NCBI RefSeq assembly: GCF_001112925.1
Contig: NZ_CPYD01000001.1
Span: 248,001-312,000 of the forward strand
Reading direction: 5' to 3'
Length of the DNA stretch: 64,000 nt
Source: Yersinia nurmii
GTDB taxonomy: Bacteria > Pseudomonadota > Gammaproteobacteria > Enterobacterales > Enterobacteriaceae
Part shown: piece after piece, positions 40,862-51,548 of the stretch
Layout of the letters: each line of letters starts with the position of its first letter
Numbering within the stretch: the stretch's first letter is position 1
Translations under genes and position numbers: made by a program
Notes under the pieces: generated by a model
Databases searched by the model: none
Told to the model about the DNA's origin: nothing
What the model saw: the letters and a program-made list of their open reading frames with translations, nothing else

Positions 40862-41132
40862 AGTGATAGATGTGGATAACCCTGAATGGGGTGACGCCGA
40901 ATTTGCCCGCGCCCGCCCAGCCGTTGAGGTGTTTACCGAACTATTTGGCAAAGAAGGCGCTGAGAAAGTCATAAAAACCCGTGGTCGGCCAAAATTGGCA
41001 AATCCTAAAGAGCCAATTAAGCTGCGTATTGATCATGATGTGGTTGATGCCTACCGAGCACAGGGTGATGGCTGGCAAACCAAAATGAATGAAGCATTAC
41101 GTGATTATGCTAAAACACATGGGATGCTGTGA
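40842..41132 (+). CDS. brnA: BrnA family antitoxin
   Basis: A 96-residue antitoxin. The N-terminal part should wrap BrnT. The C-terminal ribbon-helix-helix-like segment (PIKLRIDHDVVDAYRAQG, then GWQTKMNEALRDY) binds DNA. It overlaps brnT by 20 bases, toxin first, the usual BrnTA order. Both genes are intact, so this pair may be the reason part of the prophage is retained. Confidence 0.9.
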   Translation: MNKKISKVIDVDNPEWGDAEFARARPAVEVFTELFGKEGAEKVIKTRGRPKLANPKEPIKLRIDHDVVDAYRAQGDGWQTKMNEALRDYAKTHGML

Positions 41133-41143
41133 TTTAACGTTAT

Positions 41144-41590
41144 TCAACTGGCAATATGCCCCAACGCCAGATCCCCAATCCACTCTACATCGCCGTCGGT
41201 TAGCCCTAGCAACTGGCGGCGTTCATATTTTACCGTTGGCCCGTTGCGGCTGACTTTATCCCGTAGGCCGTAGTGATGGACTCTGACCATATGATTAACC
41301 TGCCCGCTAAAGGTCACTGCCGCCTCGTCCGCCGTGGCTTCGGTTTTCATAAAACGGGCGGTGCGCAAGCGGGTAAACATTTTGCGCTTAATCCGCCCCC
41401 GTTTGTCGCGGCGCTTTTTCTTGCGCGGTAAGAACGGTGAGCCGTCCGGGTTCTGCTGGGCCTGAATATGCTGTTGCTGTTTTTCCCGCAGTTGTTTGGC
41501 AACCTGGCGGGTAAACCGGGTGCGCCCCTGTGGGGAAAGTTGAGCCAGTAAAATAGACAGCGTGTTATCCAGCTCATGAAAATCACTCAT
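41144..41590 (-). CDS. S: Phage tail completion protein gpS
   Basis: A 148-residue P2 gpS homologue, needed to finish the tail for head joining. It is a basic protein with KKKRRDKRGRIKRKMF in the middle and family features HHYGLRDKVSRNGPTVKYERRQLLGLT near the C-terminus, shown here in two parts: HHYGLRDKVSRNGP and KYERRQLLGLT. It overlaps R by four bases, as in P2. Apparently intact, but without partner genes. Confidence 0.88.
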   Translation of the reverse strand: MSDFHELDNTLSILLAQLSPQGRTRFTRQVAKQLREKQQQHIQAQQNPDGSPFLPRKKKRRDKRGRIKRKMFTRLRTARFMKTEATADEAAVTFSGQVNHMVRVHHYGLRDKVSRNGPTVKYERRQLLGLTDGDVEWIGDLALGHIAS

Positions 41591-42054
41591 AGCGCCCCCT
41601 CCGCGACCTTTTCGCCCTGAATATAAATCTGGTAGCTATCCAGCAACGCATAAGGCTCTGGCGGTTCATCCAGATGGGTGACGTTTAACGCGCCGTTTTC
41701 TTCTTTGACGATCACCCGCTCGGTGAGTTTCAACTCAATACTGATATCCCTAACAGTTTTATCAATAAAATCAATCTCGAAGGTAAAACCGTCCTGACGC
41801 TTATCCTGGCTGGCCATCATGTCCGGTTGGTGTTTGCGCAGCCAGTGTAAGATCGTCACCATCAGCAAATCCATGTCCTCGCCATAATCAGTCATCACCA
41901 GATTCAGGGTGTAGCGATATTCAAAAGACAGCGACGGGGCCAGCGTGGAAACAATCGCTCCGCGATCGATAAACACATGGAGGCAGTCGGGGTTTTGTCT
42001 GACGTAGGCGCTGGCTTTCATCACCGCGTCCCGCAGGGAGTCAGGTTTTAGCAT
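41587..42054 (-). CDS. R: Phage tail completion protein gpR
   Basis: A 155-residue P2 gpR homologue. Features are MLKPDSLRDAVMKASAYV at the start, the strand region EYRYTLNLVMTDYGEDMDLL and ILHWLRKHQPDM. It overlaps the S start by four bases. It is the first surviving structural gene downstream of the lysis region, in P2 order. Confidence 0.88.
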   Translation of the reverse strand: MLKPDSLRDAVMKASAYVRQNPDCLHVFIDRGAIVSTLAPSLSFEYRYTLNLVMTDYGEDMDLLMVTILHWLRKHQPDMMASQDKRQDGFTFEIDFIDKTVRDISIELKLTERVIVKEENGALNVTHLDEPPEPYALLDSYQIYIQGEKVAEGAL

Positions 42055-42056
42055 GT

Positions 42057-42321
42057 TATTGCTCCAGTTTACGTAAAGGTTTCAGGCAAATAGTGCGGAT
42101 ATAGTCCTGTAAACCGGCTATTTGCTGGTCGGCAGTGGCGATGCGCTGCCGGAGATCGAAATAATGCCGTTCAGCGGCGTCAGTAAGTCGGGGGCGGGGG
42201 GACGCGGAAAGAGGTATTGACGCGGTGCTTTCATATCCGCAATAGCTGTAAAAATGCTCATCAGAAAGCCCATGATTACCACCCTATTCTCTACATCAGA
42301 ACGATGAGATCCGACGGGCAA
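42057..42321 (-). pseudogene. Remnant of the phage lysis region
   Basis: Directly upstream of R, a minus-strand frame ending AGLQDYIRTICLKPLRKLEQ and a stop at about 42057 looks like the C-terminus of a P2-type lysis accessory gene (spanin-like). It has no start codon or signal/lipobox within reach. A second short frame (42118-42321) overlaps it. Holin and endolysin genes are absent. Identification is tentative. Confidence 0.4.
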
Positions 42322-42322
42322 T

Positions 42323-42359
42323 AAAAAAGTGCCTGACAGCGTGGACTGTAGGCACTTTT
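42323..42359. terminator. Bidirectional hairpin in the prophage
   Basis: A ten-base perfect stem AAAAGTGCCT/AGGCACTTTT extended by ACAG/CTGT inside. A- and T-runs on each side allow function on both strands. It separates the R/S region from the DUF6950 remnant. Confidence 0.65.
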
Positions 42360-42484
42360 GTGCGAAATGATATTGAGGGTAAATTGAATAGGATTTTTAT
42401 TTTATGCAGATCTGGCAGTCGGGTTTGTGCCAGAAGCGGATGTTGCGAACATTACGACACGTTCAGTCAAGATATCTAAAATCA

Positions 42485-42690
42485 CATGGCACGGTTATAC
42501 GGGATGTTTACACGGGCACCGAGTGCAGAGTCATAGGTACCGCGATAATCCCCAGCCGAATCAATGCCGCAGACTGCCTCTGCGCAGTCTGCGACAAACA
42601 GGCAGCAGTCATGTTGGCCCCATAAAAAGGCCTCCCGGAGGCGACCTGTAAAGCTGGTGCTAATCGTTGTTGCCAATCTGGATGGAGCAT
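42485..42690 (-). pseudogene. Frameshifted, truncated DUF6950-type phage tail gene
   Basis: The start MLHPDWQQRLAPALQVASGR is in one frame and the continuation WGQHDCCLFVADCAEAV in the next, joined at a run of T near 42640. Together they match the beginning of DUF6950-like phage proteins, whose HDC motif recalls NlpC/P60 enzymes. Only about 65 codons remain before the match ends. AGGAGG precedes the ATG. Such genes usually follow the tape-measure gene in siphophages. Confidence 0.55.
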
Positions 42691-42918
42691 AATCCTCCTG
42701 AAAATATGAAGAATATATTTTCCGCCCAGAACAGGATAACCATCGGACTTAATCTAAATAAACGGATAGTTATCTGAATTGGCAATAATTATAATAATTA
42801 ACATTAGAAATTATCGGGTAAAGTTCTCCTTTTAATTTAGTTGTTCATGTCTGTATGACACTAAAAATGCGACCCGATGACTAAGATATTTTTTGTCGTC
42901 TGAAAAAATGATTTAACT
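42691..42918. other. AT-rich gap before hcp
   Basis: About 230 AT-rich bases with no reading frame of note. It marks the left edge of the cargo block and should hold the hcp promoter. No terminal inverted repeats were seen. Confidence 0.4.
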
Positions 42919-43398
42919 GTGGCTAACCTCATATACTTAATGATAAACGGTGATAAACAAGGGCTTATATCAGCAGGATGCTCGTCTGTAGATTCCGTAG
43001 GGAATAAATCCCAAAACAATCATATTGATCAGATAATTGTTTATTCACTTACTCATGGAATTAACCGTGAGCAAAACTCCAATCATCTGCCCGTTAACAT
43101 TATAAAACCCATCGATAAGTCAACACCATTGTTAGCCATAGCTATTTCCAACAATGAAGAACTTTATATGTTATTTGATTTCTACAGAACGGCGATCAAT
43201 GGCGCACAAGAGAAATACTTTTCTATCGAGTTGAGGAAAGCACATCTTAAGCATATTGGAATGAATTACCCTCACGCTCTTACCCATGCCGATAACCAAC
43301 CAGAAGAAATGCTTAGCATGTCTTATCAGGATATAAAATGGACCCATCACATTGACGGAACATCCGGTTATAGCCTGTGGAAAGAGCGAGTATATTAA
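42919..43398 (+). CDS. hcp: Hcp family type VI secretion tube protein
   Basis: A 159-residue Hcp (T6SS tail-tube) homologue. Family features are MANLIYLMINGDKQGLISAG at the start, YSLTHGINREQN, DKSTPLLAIAISNNE, FDFYRT, QEKYFSIEL and the C-terminal WTHHIDGTSGYSLW. Hcp hexamers stack into the injected tube and carry small effectors in their lumen. The start is a GTG at 42919. There are no other T6SS structural genes in the window, so this is an orphan hcp that would rely on a T6SS elsewhere. It is low in G+C and convergent with the effector-like pair, four bases apart. Confidence 0.9.
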   Translation: MANLIYLMINGDKQGLISAGCSSVDSVGNKSQNNHIDQIIVYSLTHGINREQNSNHLPVNIIKPIDKSTPLLAIAISNNEELYMLFDFYRTAINGAQEKYFSIELRKAHLKHIGMNYPHALTHADNQPEEMLSMSYQDIKWTHHIDGTSGYSLWKERVY

Positions 43399-43402
43399 TT
43401 TT

Positions 43403-43735
43403 CTAACATGACAGATACTGACCAAAGAAAGACCACCACCAATAGATAATTAACAGTACCGCTAATATTGGTGGTACATATTTTTTGTTTTTCAGCGAAA
43501 TAATTAGATGAATTATTAGTGGAAACATTAAAATAAACGTGAAGGGTATAGCGAAATCTCGAATACTCTCACCATTTGCATCGGTGATGGTGCCGCATAA
43601 ACTGAGTGTAGCGTCATTGCCCGACATAGAGTCAGAATCAAGAAAAGACAGTAAAAATATGGCGAACACGCAACCAATATAGTAGAGCGGAAGCAATGGT
43701 TTAAGCAGTTTACATACCAGATTGAATGAATTCAT
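43403..43735 (-). CDS. Small membrane protein, candidate immunity protein
   Basis: A 110-residue protein with three predicted membrane helices (about 11-32, 61-81 and 87-107). A polar loop of some 28 residues between the first two contains a cysteine and TITDANGES. I recognise no family. Its start overlaps the stop of the upstream lytic-transglycosylase-like gene as TAATG, so the two are translationally coupled. A membrane protein facing the periplasm is what is expected for immunity against a peptidoglycan-cleaving effector. That role is inferred from context only. Confidence 0.6.
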   Translation of the reverse strand: MNSFNLVCKLLKPLLPLYYIGCVFAIFLLSFLDSDSMSGNDATLSLCGTITDANGESIRDFAIPFTFILMFPLIIHLIISLKNKKYVPPILAVLLIIYWWWSFFGQYLSC

Positions 43736-44445
43736 TAGTCACTCCCGAGTAGTTTCTCTACCCTACTCCGTCTCTTTATAATGGCTAAACCATAAGAAAT
43801 ATAATCACGTTCTTTAGCTGCAGGATCCATGAATATGGCATTGATAAAATCATCTTTGCTTCGCTCAACCCCTCGATTATATCTGGCACCAGCTAAAATA
43901 AGCTGTTCGTCAGATAGGATGATGGCATCAGCACCAGGGTAATCGTATTTAATTAAGTTTCTTAGATGTAAGGCCACTATTTTTATATTGAAATCATCAC
44001 TCTGCAAGCAGCGGCTAATTTGTAACTGTTGCGATGTCGTCAATGTTGTAGGATCTATACCTAATGTTTCTGCTGCCGCTCTTATTTGAATAGCAATAAT
44101 GCCTATCGAGACCTTATTTGAATAGGCATTGTTATTTTTGAAAAAATCCACAAATTGCCTAAACAAAAGAACATTAGGTTTTAACTTTTCAGGTTTTCCA
44201 CCTGCTTCTTGCCATGCCACGCTCGCCAGTAATAGCGGCGAAATATCGGCATCGCGAGCGGATTGGATAATGATATTTTTGTGATACTTAACGTATGTAT
44301 CTTTATATAAATAAAGGTAAGAATCACCTTTGTAGGTCAGTGGATCATCCTTCATTAGCTTCCAAATAGAGACATCCATCATATCCCATCGAGGATATTC
44401 ATGCTCTTGCGGTGTGCAGTAAAGATTATTCTTATTCGTACCCAT
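43735..44445 (-). CDS. Lytic-transglycosylase/lysozyme-like protein, candidate T6SS effector
   Basis: A 236-residue protein with no signal peptide or membrane helix. Residues 68-83 (ISPLLLASVAWQEAGG) look like the catalytic-glutamate helix of lysozyme-like transglycosylases, with Glu80 as the candidate. SIGIIAIQ at 113-120 takes the place of the GLMQI motif, and ARYNRG at 187-192 the place of the late AYNxG motif. A peptidoglycan hydrolase without an export signal, beside hcp and coupled to a small membrane protein, fits a T6SS-delivered effector. AAGGGG lies ten bases before the ATG. I do not recall a named family; the fold assignment rests on these motifs alone. Confidence 0.6.
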   Translation of the reverse strand: MGTNKNNLYCTPQEHEYPRWDMMDVSIWKLMKDDPLTYKGDSYLYLYKDTYVKYHKNIIIQSARDADISPLLLASVAWQEAGGKPEKLKPNVLLFRQFVDFFKNNNAYSNKVSIGIIAIQIRAAAETLGIDPTTLTTSQQLQISRCLQSDDFNIKIVALHLRNLIKYDYPGADAIILSDEQLILAGARYNRGVERSKDDFINAIFMDPAAKERDYISYGLAIIKRRSRVEKLLGSD

Positions 44446-44540
44446 GCGTTAATTACCCCTTAGTCCATTAAGTAGCAGCGTGATTATGGATGATATGGCA
44501 ATTTAAAGTCTAATAAAATCGAAGTATTCCTATAGGAGTT

Positions 44541-45115
44541 TATTTATACACAAATATCGGTGCATCTTTTTTACTGCCCCAGTAAATCGCCCGGTCAGCC
44601 ATTTGCGCCACATAGCGGAAGAAGTGATCGCCCGGTGCGCGGGTCAAATGAGATTCCTCGTTAAAAAGCGGTTGGGCAATGCCATTTACCAGCGCTCAAA
44701 ACGAGTGCTGTTTGCTGATTAAACCGTCGGCATAGTAGGCGTCATACAGCACTTTTGGCTGGGCTAACTGATTCTGCAGGCGGATAACCGGATCAGCCTC
44801 CCCGGCCAGATTGAATTGCGGCGCAGAGGCGCTATTGGCCTGTGCCTATAACCGCTGGCGGGTAAAATCATGTTCGGCTTTGAGTTTGGCTTTCTGATAT
44901 TCCCTAAAACTCATCAGCTCACGTTGATACAGCTCTCCCATAGCTGGTTGCTTTCTTCTGCCTGTCGGGCGATAGCCCGCGCGGGTGAATATTTCTCGGC
45001 CAGTTCTAGGCGTTCTTTGCCAAATTTCTCGGCCTGTTGGGCAGATAACTGGTCAATATGAAGTTGTGATGCACCGGTATTCTTCGCCGTTTCCAGCAAC
45101 TTGTCCCGCGCCTGA
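44541..45115 (-). pseudogene. Phage tape-measure protein remnant
   Basis: On the minus strand, QARDKLLETAKNTGASQL and a long alpha-helical run are followed, after a frameshift near 44925, by ELYQRELMSFREYQKAKLKA. That frame then has an in-frame TAG (near 44847) and TGA (near 44700). Alpha-helical, Gln/Ala/Glu-rich sequence of this sort is typical of the C-terminal part of siphophage tape-measure proteins. The 5' side is cut by the IS3 remnant. Clearly non-functional. Confidence 0.5.
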
Positions 45116-45124
45116 CTAACCGCT

Positions 45125-45631
45125 TACTCTCCTCACGATCTAAAATTCCATCAGCCGGTATGCTTCCTGTGTCCGGTTATTTAGAGATTCATGGGCTCGC
45201 TCAATGTTACATTCATTCAGCGAGCGTTCTAGGTTGGTAACAAAACACCGCCCTGCTCAGTGATAATCCACTGAAAAACCAGCGGATTATCATTGTAAAC
45301 TGTGCGGTCAAATAGTTGACAAGATCAGGCTTTATCGCTGATTTTAAATCTTTTTTTCGATGACATCTTTAAGCGCCCGGCATTCCAGATTCAGATCGGC
45401 AAACACCCGCTTCAGACAACGGCTTTCGTCCTCAAGGTCTTTCATTCTTTTGATATCAGAGACTTGCATCCCACCGTGCTTTTCTTTCCAGTTGTAGTCT
45501 GAGGCCTCAGAAATTCCGGCTGCGCGGCAGACATCCTTGACGGTGCGTCAAACTTCGACGGTCTTCAGGACGGCAATGCTCTGATGCCCAGTGAATCGGG
45601 CTTTCCGTATGATGAACGCCTCAAAAGACAT
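45125..45631 (-). mobile_element. IS3-family insertion sequence remnant
   Basis: OrfA starts with the ATG at 45631. RKARFTGHQSIAVLKTVEV is followed by an in-frame TGA and then RTVKDVCRAAGISEASDYNW, ending in DLNLECRALKDVIEKK, the standard IS3 OrfA with its leucine-zipper region. An A-run followed by G, the usual -1 frameshift signal, lies at the OrfA end, and OrfB begins in the -1 frame (DLKSAIKPDLVNYLTAQFT). OrfB breaks off after about 45 codons and resumes only at its C-terminus (NIERAHESLNNRTQEAYRL, stop at 45140). The DDE catalytic core is deleted. Confidence 0.85.
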
Positions 45632-45792
45632 ATTCAGTATGTCGGAAGATCTTTAAAAATGAATAAGCCGTTTTGATGGGATATTGGCAGGTTGGCAGGT
45701 AATTCGGTAGGTCAATTTGGAGTGGCACACTAAATTTGGCCACCTAAATAGACGTGATGCAACAGGGTTAGAAGTATCCCAGTATTTGAGAA

Positions 45793-45810
45793 GGCCCGCT
45801 AAAGCGGGCC
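45793..45810. terminator. Hairpin after the ampC remnant
   Basis: GGCCCGC-TAAA-GCGGGCC, 13 bases past the ampC stop. The core GCCCGCTAAAGCGGGC is the same as in the hairpin at 37869-37898. Confidence 0.6.
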
Positions 45811-45822
45811 ATACTATTGACT

Positions 45823-46245
<423 letters not shown>

Positions 46246-46289
46246 CGCGCTGGCGCTGGGCGCGTTTGCGGTCGCTTGCTGTCGTCATA

Positions 46290-46772
46290 TTATCCTCGGT
46301 GATCATGATGTGCCGGAATGGCGTGTTCAAGTCGTAATTGGGCTATCCTTTGCATTAGCCCGGCGGCTGTCTGTTCTGTAGCAGGTTTGGCTTTGACGCA
46401 ATAAAGCGCCCCATCCTGATTACTCCGGTATTTTTGCCCCTCAACCGTCAAGGTTGCGCCGCCAGCCATGGCCCGCGCCTGTATCTCGCTGATGGCAATG
46501 CCCATCGAATCAGCAAAATCACGGATTTTTGTCGCCAGCGGAGCCATTTCGGCTAATTTCTGTGCCCGCTCGCTGGCCTTTTTAATGGATGCCTGCCGTG
46601 CAGCGGCTTCGGCCGATGTTAAAGTGCAAACCTTTGGTGCTAATAACGGCTCTTTTTTTATCCTTCGCAACAATGCCCGGCGTTGTGCATCGGTCAAGGT
46701 ATTGAAATCGCCTATTTTTAACGCTGACGTTCTGTCTGTTTCCTCTCTGTATTCGTGTGTTTTTTGCACCAC
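46290..46772 (-). CDS. Phage-associated protein of unknown function
   Basis: A 160-residue charged, mainly helical protein starting from GTG at 46772 (GTG at 46769 is equally possible). The middle (LATKIRDFADSMGIAISEIQ) and the C-terminal YRSNQDGALYCVKAK look like a conserved small domain, but I do not recognise the family. It lies between the integrase, which is divergent from it, and the truncated small phage gene. By position it belongs to the early region of a P2-like phage. Confidence 0.5.
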   Translation of the reverse strand: MVQKTHEYREETDRTSALKIGDFNTLTDAQRRALLRRIKKEPLLAPKVCTLTSAEAAARQASIKKASERAQKLAEMAPLATKIRDFADSMGIAISEIQARAMAGGATLTVEGQKYRSNQDGALYCVKAKPATEQTAAGLMQRIAQLRLEHAIPAHHDHRG

Positions 46773-46825
46773 CGGAGAGTTATTGATAGAGCTCCAACAT
46801 AATGATTTTATTAGAGATATTCTTT

Positions 46826-47812
46826 ATGTCAATTAAGAAACTCGACGATGGAAAATATGAAGTGGACGTAAGGCCGCAGGGTTCCGAAGGAAAGCGAGTC
46901 CGGCGTAAATTCAGTGCCAAAGGTGAAGAACTGATTTTTGAACGACATGTGCTGGTTAATTACCACAACAAAGATTGGCTTGAGAAACCCGCAGATCGAA
47001 GAAAGTTAACCGACTTATTGGGATTATGGTGGATTTATCATGGTAAAAGCCATTCACGCGGTGAAATTGAGAGAAGCCGTCTCAATACCATCTTGGCAAA
47101 ATTTGCTCAAATGGGCGTGACTAGAGCAGACCAATTGACAAAAAAATCCATAACGGACTATCGCGTTCAGATGCTGAATAATGGGCTTAAAGGTTCAAGT
47201 GTTAACCGACATCATGCAATTCTCATGGGCATGTTCGCAAAACTAATCAATGCTGGCGAATATCGCTGCAAAAATCCATTCAGTGAGATCAAAAAGTTTA
47301 AAGAAGCAGAAGCGGAAATGTCATTTCTGTCGTCTGATGAGATAAGCAGTTTGCTGTCCAGATTGACGGAAGATGATCGAAGTGTAGCGCTAATTTGTTT
47401 AGCAACCGGTGGTAGATGGGGTGAAGTTGCTGGCTTAAAAGGTGAGCATGTTTTCAACAACATGGTTACCTTTATGAAAACAAAAAACGGGAAACGACGC
47501 TCTGTTCCCATCTCAGCAGAATTATTCAAGCTGATAAAGGTGCGGAGTACAGGCTTACTATTTGAGTCAAACCACACAAAAACCCGTAGAATACTAAGGG
47601 CAATGAAACCCGACATTCCAGATGGTCAAGCTGTACACATATTAAGGCACACTTTCGCCACACACTTTATGATGAATGGAGGTAATATTATTACACTACA
47701 ACGAATTCTAGGGCATTCCACCATTCAACAAACGATGACATACGCGCATTATGCTCCCGACTTTTTGCAAGATGCCGTAGCCTTGAATCCTTTAAAAGGA
47801 ATGTCCATATAA
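46826..47812 (+). CDS. int: P2-type tyrosine recombinase (phage integrase)
   Basis: A 328-residue tyrosine recombinase. The N-terminal arm-binding region starts [17 protein letters not shown], as in P2-like integrases. A core-binding SAM-like region spans about 60-150. The catalytic residues are all present: Arg in TGGRWGEV, Lys in KTKNGKRRS, HxxR in HILRHTF, His in LGHSTIQQT and the nucleophile Tyr in MTYAHYAP. The ATG at 46826 is preferred to an upstream ATG at 46802. It is oriented towards pflA, ending 100 bases before the attR core, so it appears functional. Confidence 0.93.
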   Translation: MSIKKLDDGKYEVDVRPQGSEGKRVRRKFSAKGEELIFERHVLVNYHNKDWLEKPADRRKLTDLLGLWWIYHGKSHSRGEIERSRLNTILAKFAQMGVTRADQLTKKSITDYRVQMLNNGLKGSSVNRHHAILMGMFAKLINAGEYRCKNPFSEIKKFKEAEAEMSFLSSDEISSLLSRLTEDDRSVALICLATGGRWGEVAGLKGEHVFNNMVTFMKTKNGKRRSVPISAELFKLIKVRSTGLLFESNHTKTRRILRAMKPDIPDGQAVHILRHTFATHFMMNGGNIITLQRILGHSTIQQTMTYAHYAPDFLQDAVALNPLKGMSI

Positions 47813-47818
47813 TGTCCA
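47803..47818 (+). promoter_or_regulatory. Candidate integrase arm sites, right end
   Basis: Two GTCCA copies 11 bases apart (47803-47807 and 47814-47818) overlap the int stop codon and match the pair at the left end in spacing and orientation. Confidence 0.45.
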
Positions 47819-47852
47819 TTATTCAGCACCAAATAGATCTAACTGGAACTTT

Positions 47853-48650
47853 ATGAACAACATAACCAATTGTAATACAACGGAAATTCCCGTTGCAGAG
47901 GGGGTGACTAAGTCTGTACTTGGTCGCATTCACTCATTTGAATCCTGTGGCACCGTTGATGGTCCTGGCATCCGCTTTATCGTTTTCTTTCAGGGCTGTC
48001 TGATGCGTTGCCTGTACTGTCACAACCGCGACACTTGGGATACCCACGGCGGCAAGGAAGTGACGGTTGACGAACTGGTCAAAGAAGCCGTGACCTACCG
48101 ACACTTTATGAAAGCATCCGGCGGCGGCGTAACCGCATCCGGCGGCGAAGCCATTTTACAGGCAGAATTTGTGCGTGACTGGTTCCGCGCCTGTCATAAA
48201 GAAGGCATTCATACCTGTCTAGATACCAACGGATTTGTTCGCCGTTACGATCCGGTGATTGATGAATTACTGGATGAAACCGATTTGGTAATGTTGGATC
48301 TGAAACAAATGGACGATTCCATTCATCAAAATCTGGTCGGCGTGTCTAACCATCGGACTCTGGAATTCGCTCGTTATCTGGCAAAACGCAACCAGAAAAC
48401 CTGGATTCGCTACGTTGTGGTTCCAGGTTGGTCAGATGACGATAAATCCGCCCATATGTTAGGTGAGTTTACCCAAAATATGACTAATATCGAGAAAATC
48501 GAATTGTTGCCTTACCATGAGTTAGGCAAGCATAAATGGGTCGCCATGGGCGAAGAATATAAGCTGGACGGCGTTAAACCACCATCCAAAGAAATTATGG
48601 ATCGAGTGAAAGGTATCCTGGAAAGTTACGGTCACAAAGTGATTTATTGA
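47853..48650 (+). CDS. pflA: Pyruvate formate-lyase-activating enzyme with prophage-supplied N-terminus
   Basis: A radical-SAM enzyme of 265 residues that makes the glycyl radical on PflB. The CX3CX2C cluster motif is in [10 protein letters not shown] and the SAM-binding region in [10 protein letters not shown], with LDTNGFV after it. From residue 21 ([19 protein letters not shown]) it aligns with E. coli PflA from residue 2. The preceding 20 codons (starting [14 protein letters not shown]) come from the prophage and replace the native Met. Removing them and adding the native Met gives exactly 246 residues, the E. coli length. GGA lies six bases before the ATG. An in-frame GTG at 47904 is an alternative start. 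The native promoter and pflB linkage are lost. Confidence 0.93.
   Translation: MNNITNCNTTEIPVAEGVTKSVLGRIHSFESCGTVDGPGIRFIVFFQGCLMRCLYCHNRDTWDTHGGKEVTVDELVKEAVTYRHFMKASGGGVTASGGEAILQAEFVRDWFRACHKEGIHTCLDTNGFVRRYDPVIDELLDETDLVMLDLKQMDDSIHQNLVGVSNHRTLEFARYLAKRNQKTWIRYVVVPGWSDDDKSAHMLGEFTQNMTNIEKIELLPYHELGKHKWVAMGEEYKLDGVKPPSKEIMDRVKGILESYGHKVIY
47912..47924 (+). other. attR core
   Basis: The second copy of GTCTGTACTTGGT, identical to 37760-37772, now inside the pflA reading frame (codons 20-24). Confidence 0.8.
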
Positions 48651-48663
48651 TTTATCGTTTATT

Positions 48664-48695
48664 CTGCCAGCCGGAATGTCGCAACCGGCTGGCAG
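48664..48695. terminator. Terminator between convergent pflA and ycaD
   Basis: An 11-base perfect stem CTGCCAGCCGG/CCGGCTGGCAG around a ten-base loop, in the 51-base gap between two convergent genes. Confidence 0.75.
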
Positions 48696-48701
48696 AGAGC
48701 G

Positions 48702-49847
48702 TTACACCGCCGCAAAAGGCGTGTGTTGCTGATCCGGTTTTTTCAGCAGCATCATCAGATACACCAATGCCACTCCCGCAATCATCACAAATAATAAATT
48801 ATCTGAAAAATTCTGCATCAGCATTGATGTCATGGTCGGCCCAGCCAGACTGCCGATGGTGTAACTCATCAATAAAGCCTGATTCATCGCCACTAACTCA
48901 TCGGAACTGGCTTTTTCGCAGGCCCAGGCCATAGCGACTGGATAGAGCGTAAAACCTGCCGCCCCCAAAATAAACAGCGCTGGCGCCATCGCATAGTTAC
49001 TGAGCATCGCGATACAGCCTAATATCACGACAAATACCTGAATGCGCAGTACCAGCAGGCGACCATAGCGATCGGCCATGCGCCCTACCGGCCATTGCCC
49101 GAAGATCCCCGAACTGACCAGCAGCGCCATCCACCATCCGACGTTGGCATCGTTCATCCCCTGATGGGATAAATACAGCGGCATTAGCCCGTAGAGCGAT
49201 CCCAGCACGATACCTGAGATAATGCAGCCATTGATACCCAAGCGAGCGCTACGACGCTTAAACATAGGCCAAACCTTCACATGGGTGGTTTCAGCCGACT
49301 GATTAGCGAAGTGAGCAAATAGAAGTGGCAACATCGCGGTAATCACCAAAGCGCTCACCCAAGGAATCACGCTGGCCAGTTGGGTAGAAACCATGCCCAA
49401 GAGCAGTTGACCACCCACGGTGCCCAGATAATATACTGTCATATACGCTGCCAATAGCTGGCCACGATGCGTTGGCGTGCCGCTGCGTAACAATGCGCTT
49501 TCTACAATCACCCAGATCAACGCACAGGCTACACCGGCCATAAAACGCCAGCCCAGCCAGCTCCAGAAATCTACTGACAGCATCAGCCCACAGGTCGCCG
49601 CCGCAAATAACAAGCAGGAGTAGTGATAGCTGCGATTAAAGCCCAAACGCTGAATCAGTCGGCCAGCAATCAAGGTTCCCGCAAGATTACCGCTGAAATA
49701 TGAAGAACTGACCATACCCACTTGCCACACTGGCAAATGCTGGTGGCTAAGCCACAGGGGAACTAATGTATTTAATACCGCGATTGAAACTGTAAATAGC
49801 AAAAGCCCACAGAGCAGCAATAGCACGGGGCGAGAGTATGCGGACAT
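48702..49847 (-). CDS. ycaD: Major facilitator superfamily transporter YcaD
   Basis: A 381-residue MFS permease with 12 predicted helices in the inner membrane. Typical loops are [12 protein letters not shown] (after helix 2) and [13 protein letters not shown] (after helix 8). It matches the YcaD family, whose substrate is unknown. It is convergent with pflA, as in E. coli. It carries no sign of prophage disturbance. Confidence 0.9.
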   Translation of the reverse strand: MSAYSRPVLLLLCGLLLFTVSIAVLNTLVPLWLSHQHLPVWQVGMVSSSYFSGNLAGTLIAGRLIQRLGFNRSYHYSCLLFAAATCGLMLSVDFWSWLGWRFMAGVACALIWVIVESALLRSGTPTHRGQLLAAYMTVYYLGTVGGQLLLGMVSTQLASVIPWVSALVITAMLPLLFAHFANQSAETTHVKVWPMFKRRSARLGINGCIISGIVLGSLYGLMPLYLSHQGMNDANVGWWMALLVSSGIFGQWPVGRMADRYGRLLVLRIQVFVVILGCIAMLSNYAMAPALFILGAAGFTLYPVAMAWACEKASSDELVAMNQALLMSYTIGSLAGPTMTSMLMQNFSDNLLFVMIAGVALVYLMMLLKKPDQQHTPFAAV

Positions 49848-50082
49848 AGTGAAACGAGGACCGTTGGCGCGATGGAAAGTGAGCGCATCATGCCACTGGT
49901 GATAAAAAAGTCAATTGCTCTGACAAAGGCAATAGCACGATATGCTACCAGTGTGATTTTTATGCTACCTCATCAAACAATAAGCCAGCAAACCAAATAA
50001 TGAGTTCCCCCACTTTTCCTTTTCAGGAACGTCCCTCATCCCAGGATGATATTCCGATGTAAATGCCCAAATTTAGGACATT

Positions 50083-50107
50083 AAAAAGCCCCGCAATGCG
50101 AGGCTTT
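50083..50107 (-). terminator. Terminator after serS
   Basis: AAAGCC(C)CGC/GCG(A)GGCTTT with an AAT loop and one mismatch, followed by TTTAA on the minus strand, 27 bases past the serS stop. Confidence 0.7.
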
Positions 50108-50133
50108 GAACATTAACAGCTGAAACCTATGCC

Positions 50134-51531
<1,398 letters not shown>

Positions 51532-51548
51532 TTACCGCAACGGCAAGG

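Noticed and set aside
45715-45745. Possible IS end (AGTGGCACACTAAATTTGGC) near the IS3 remnant
   Set aside because: Its direction points away from the IS3 remnant and no second end was found, so it cannot be assigned to that element.
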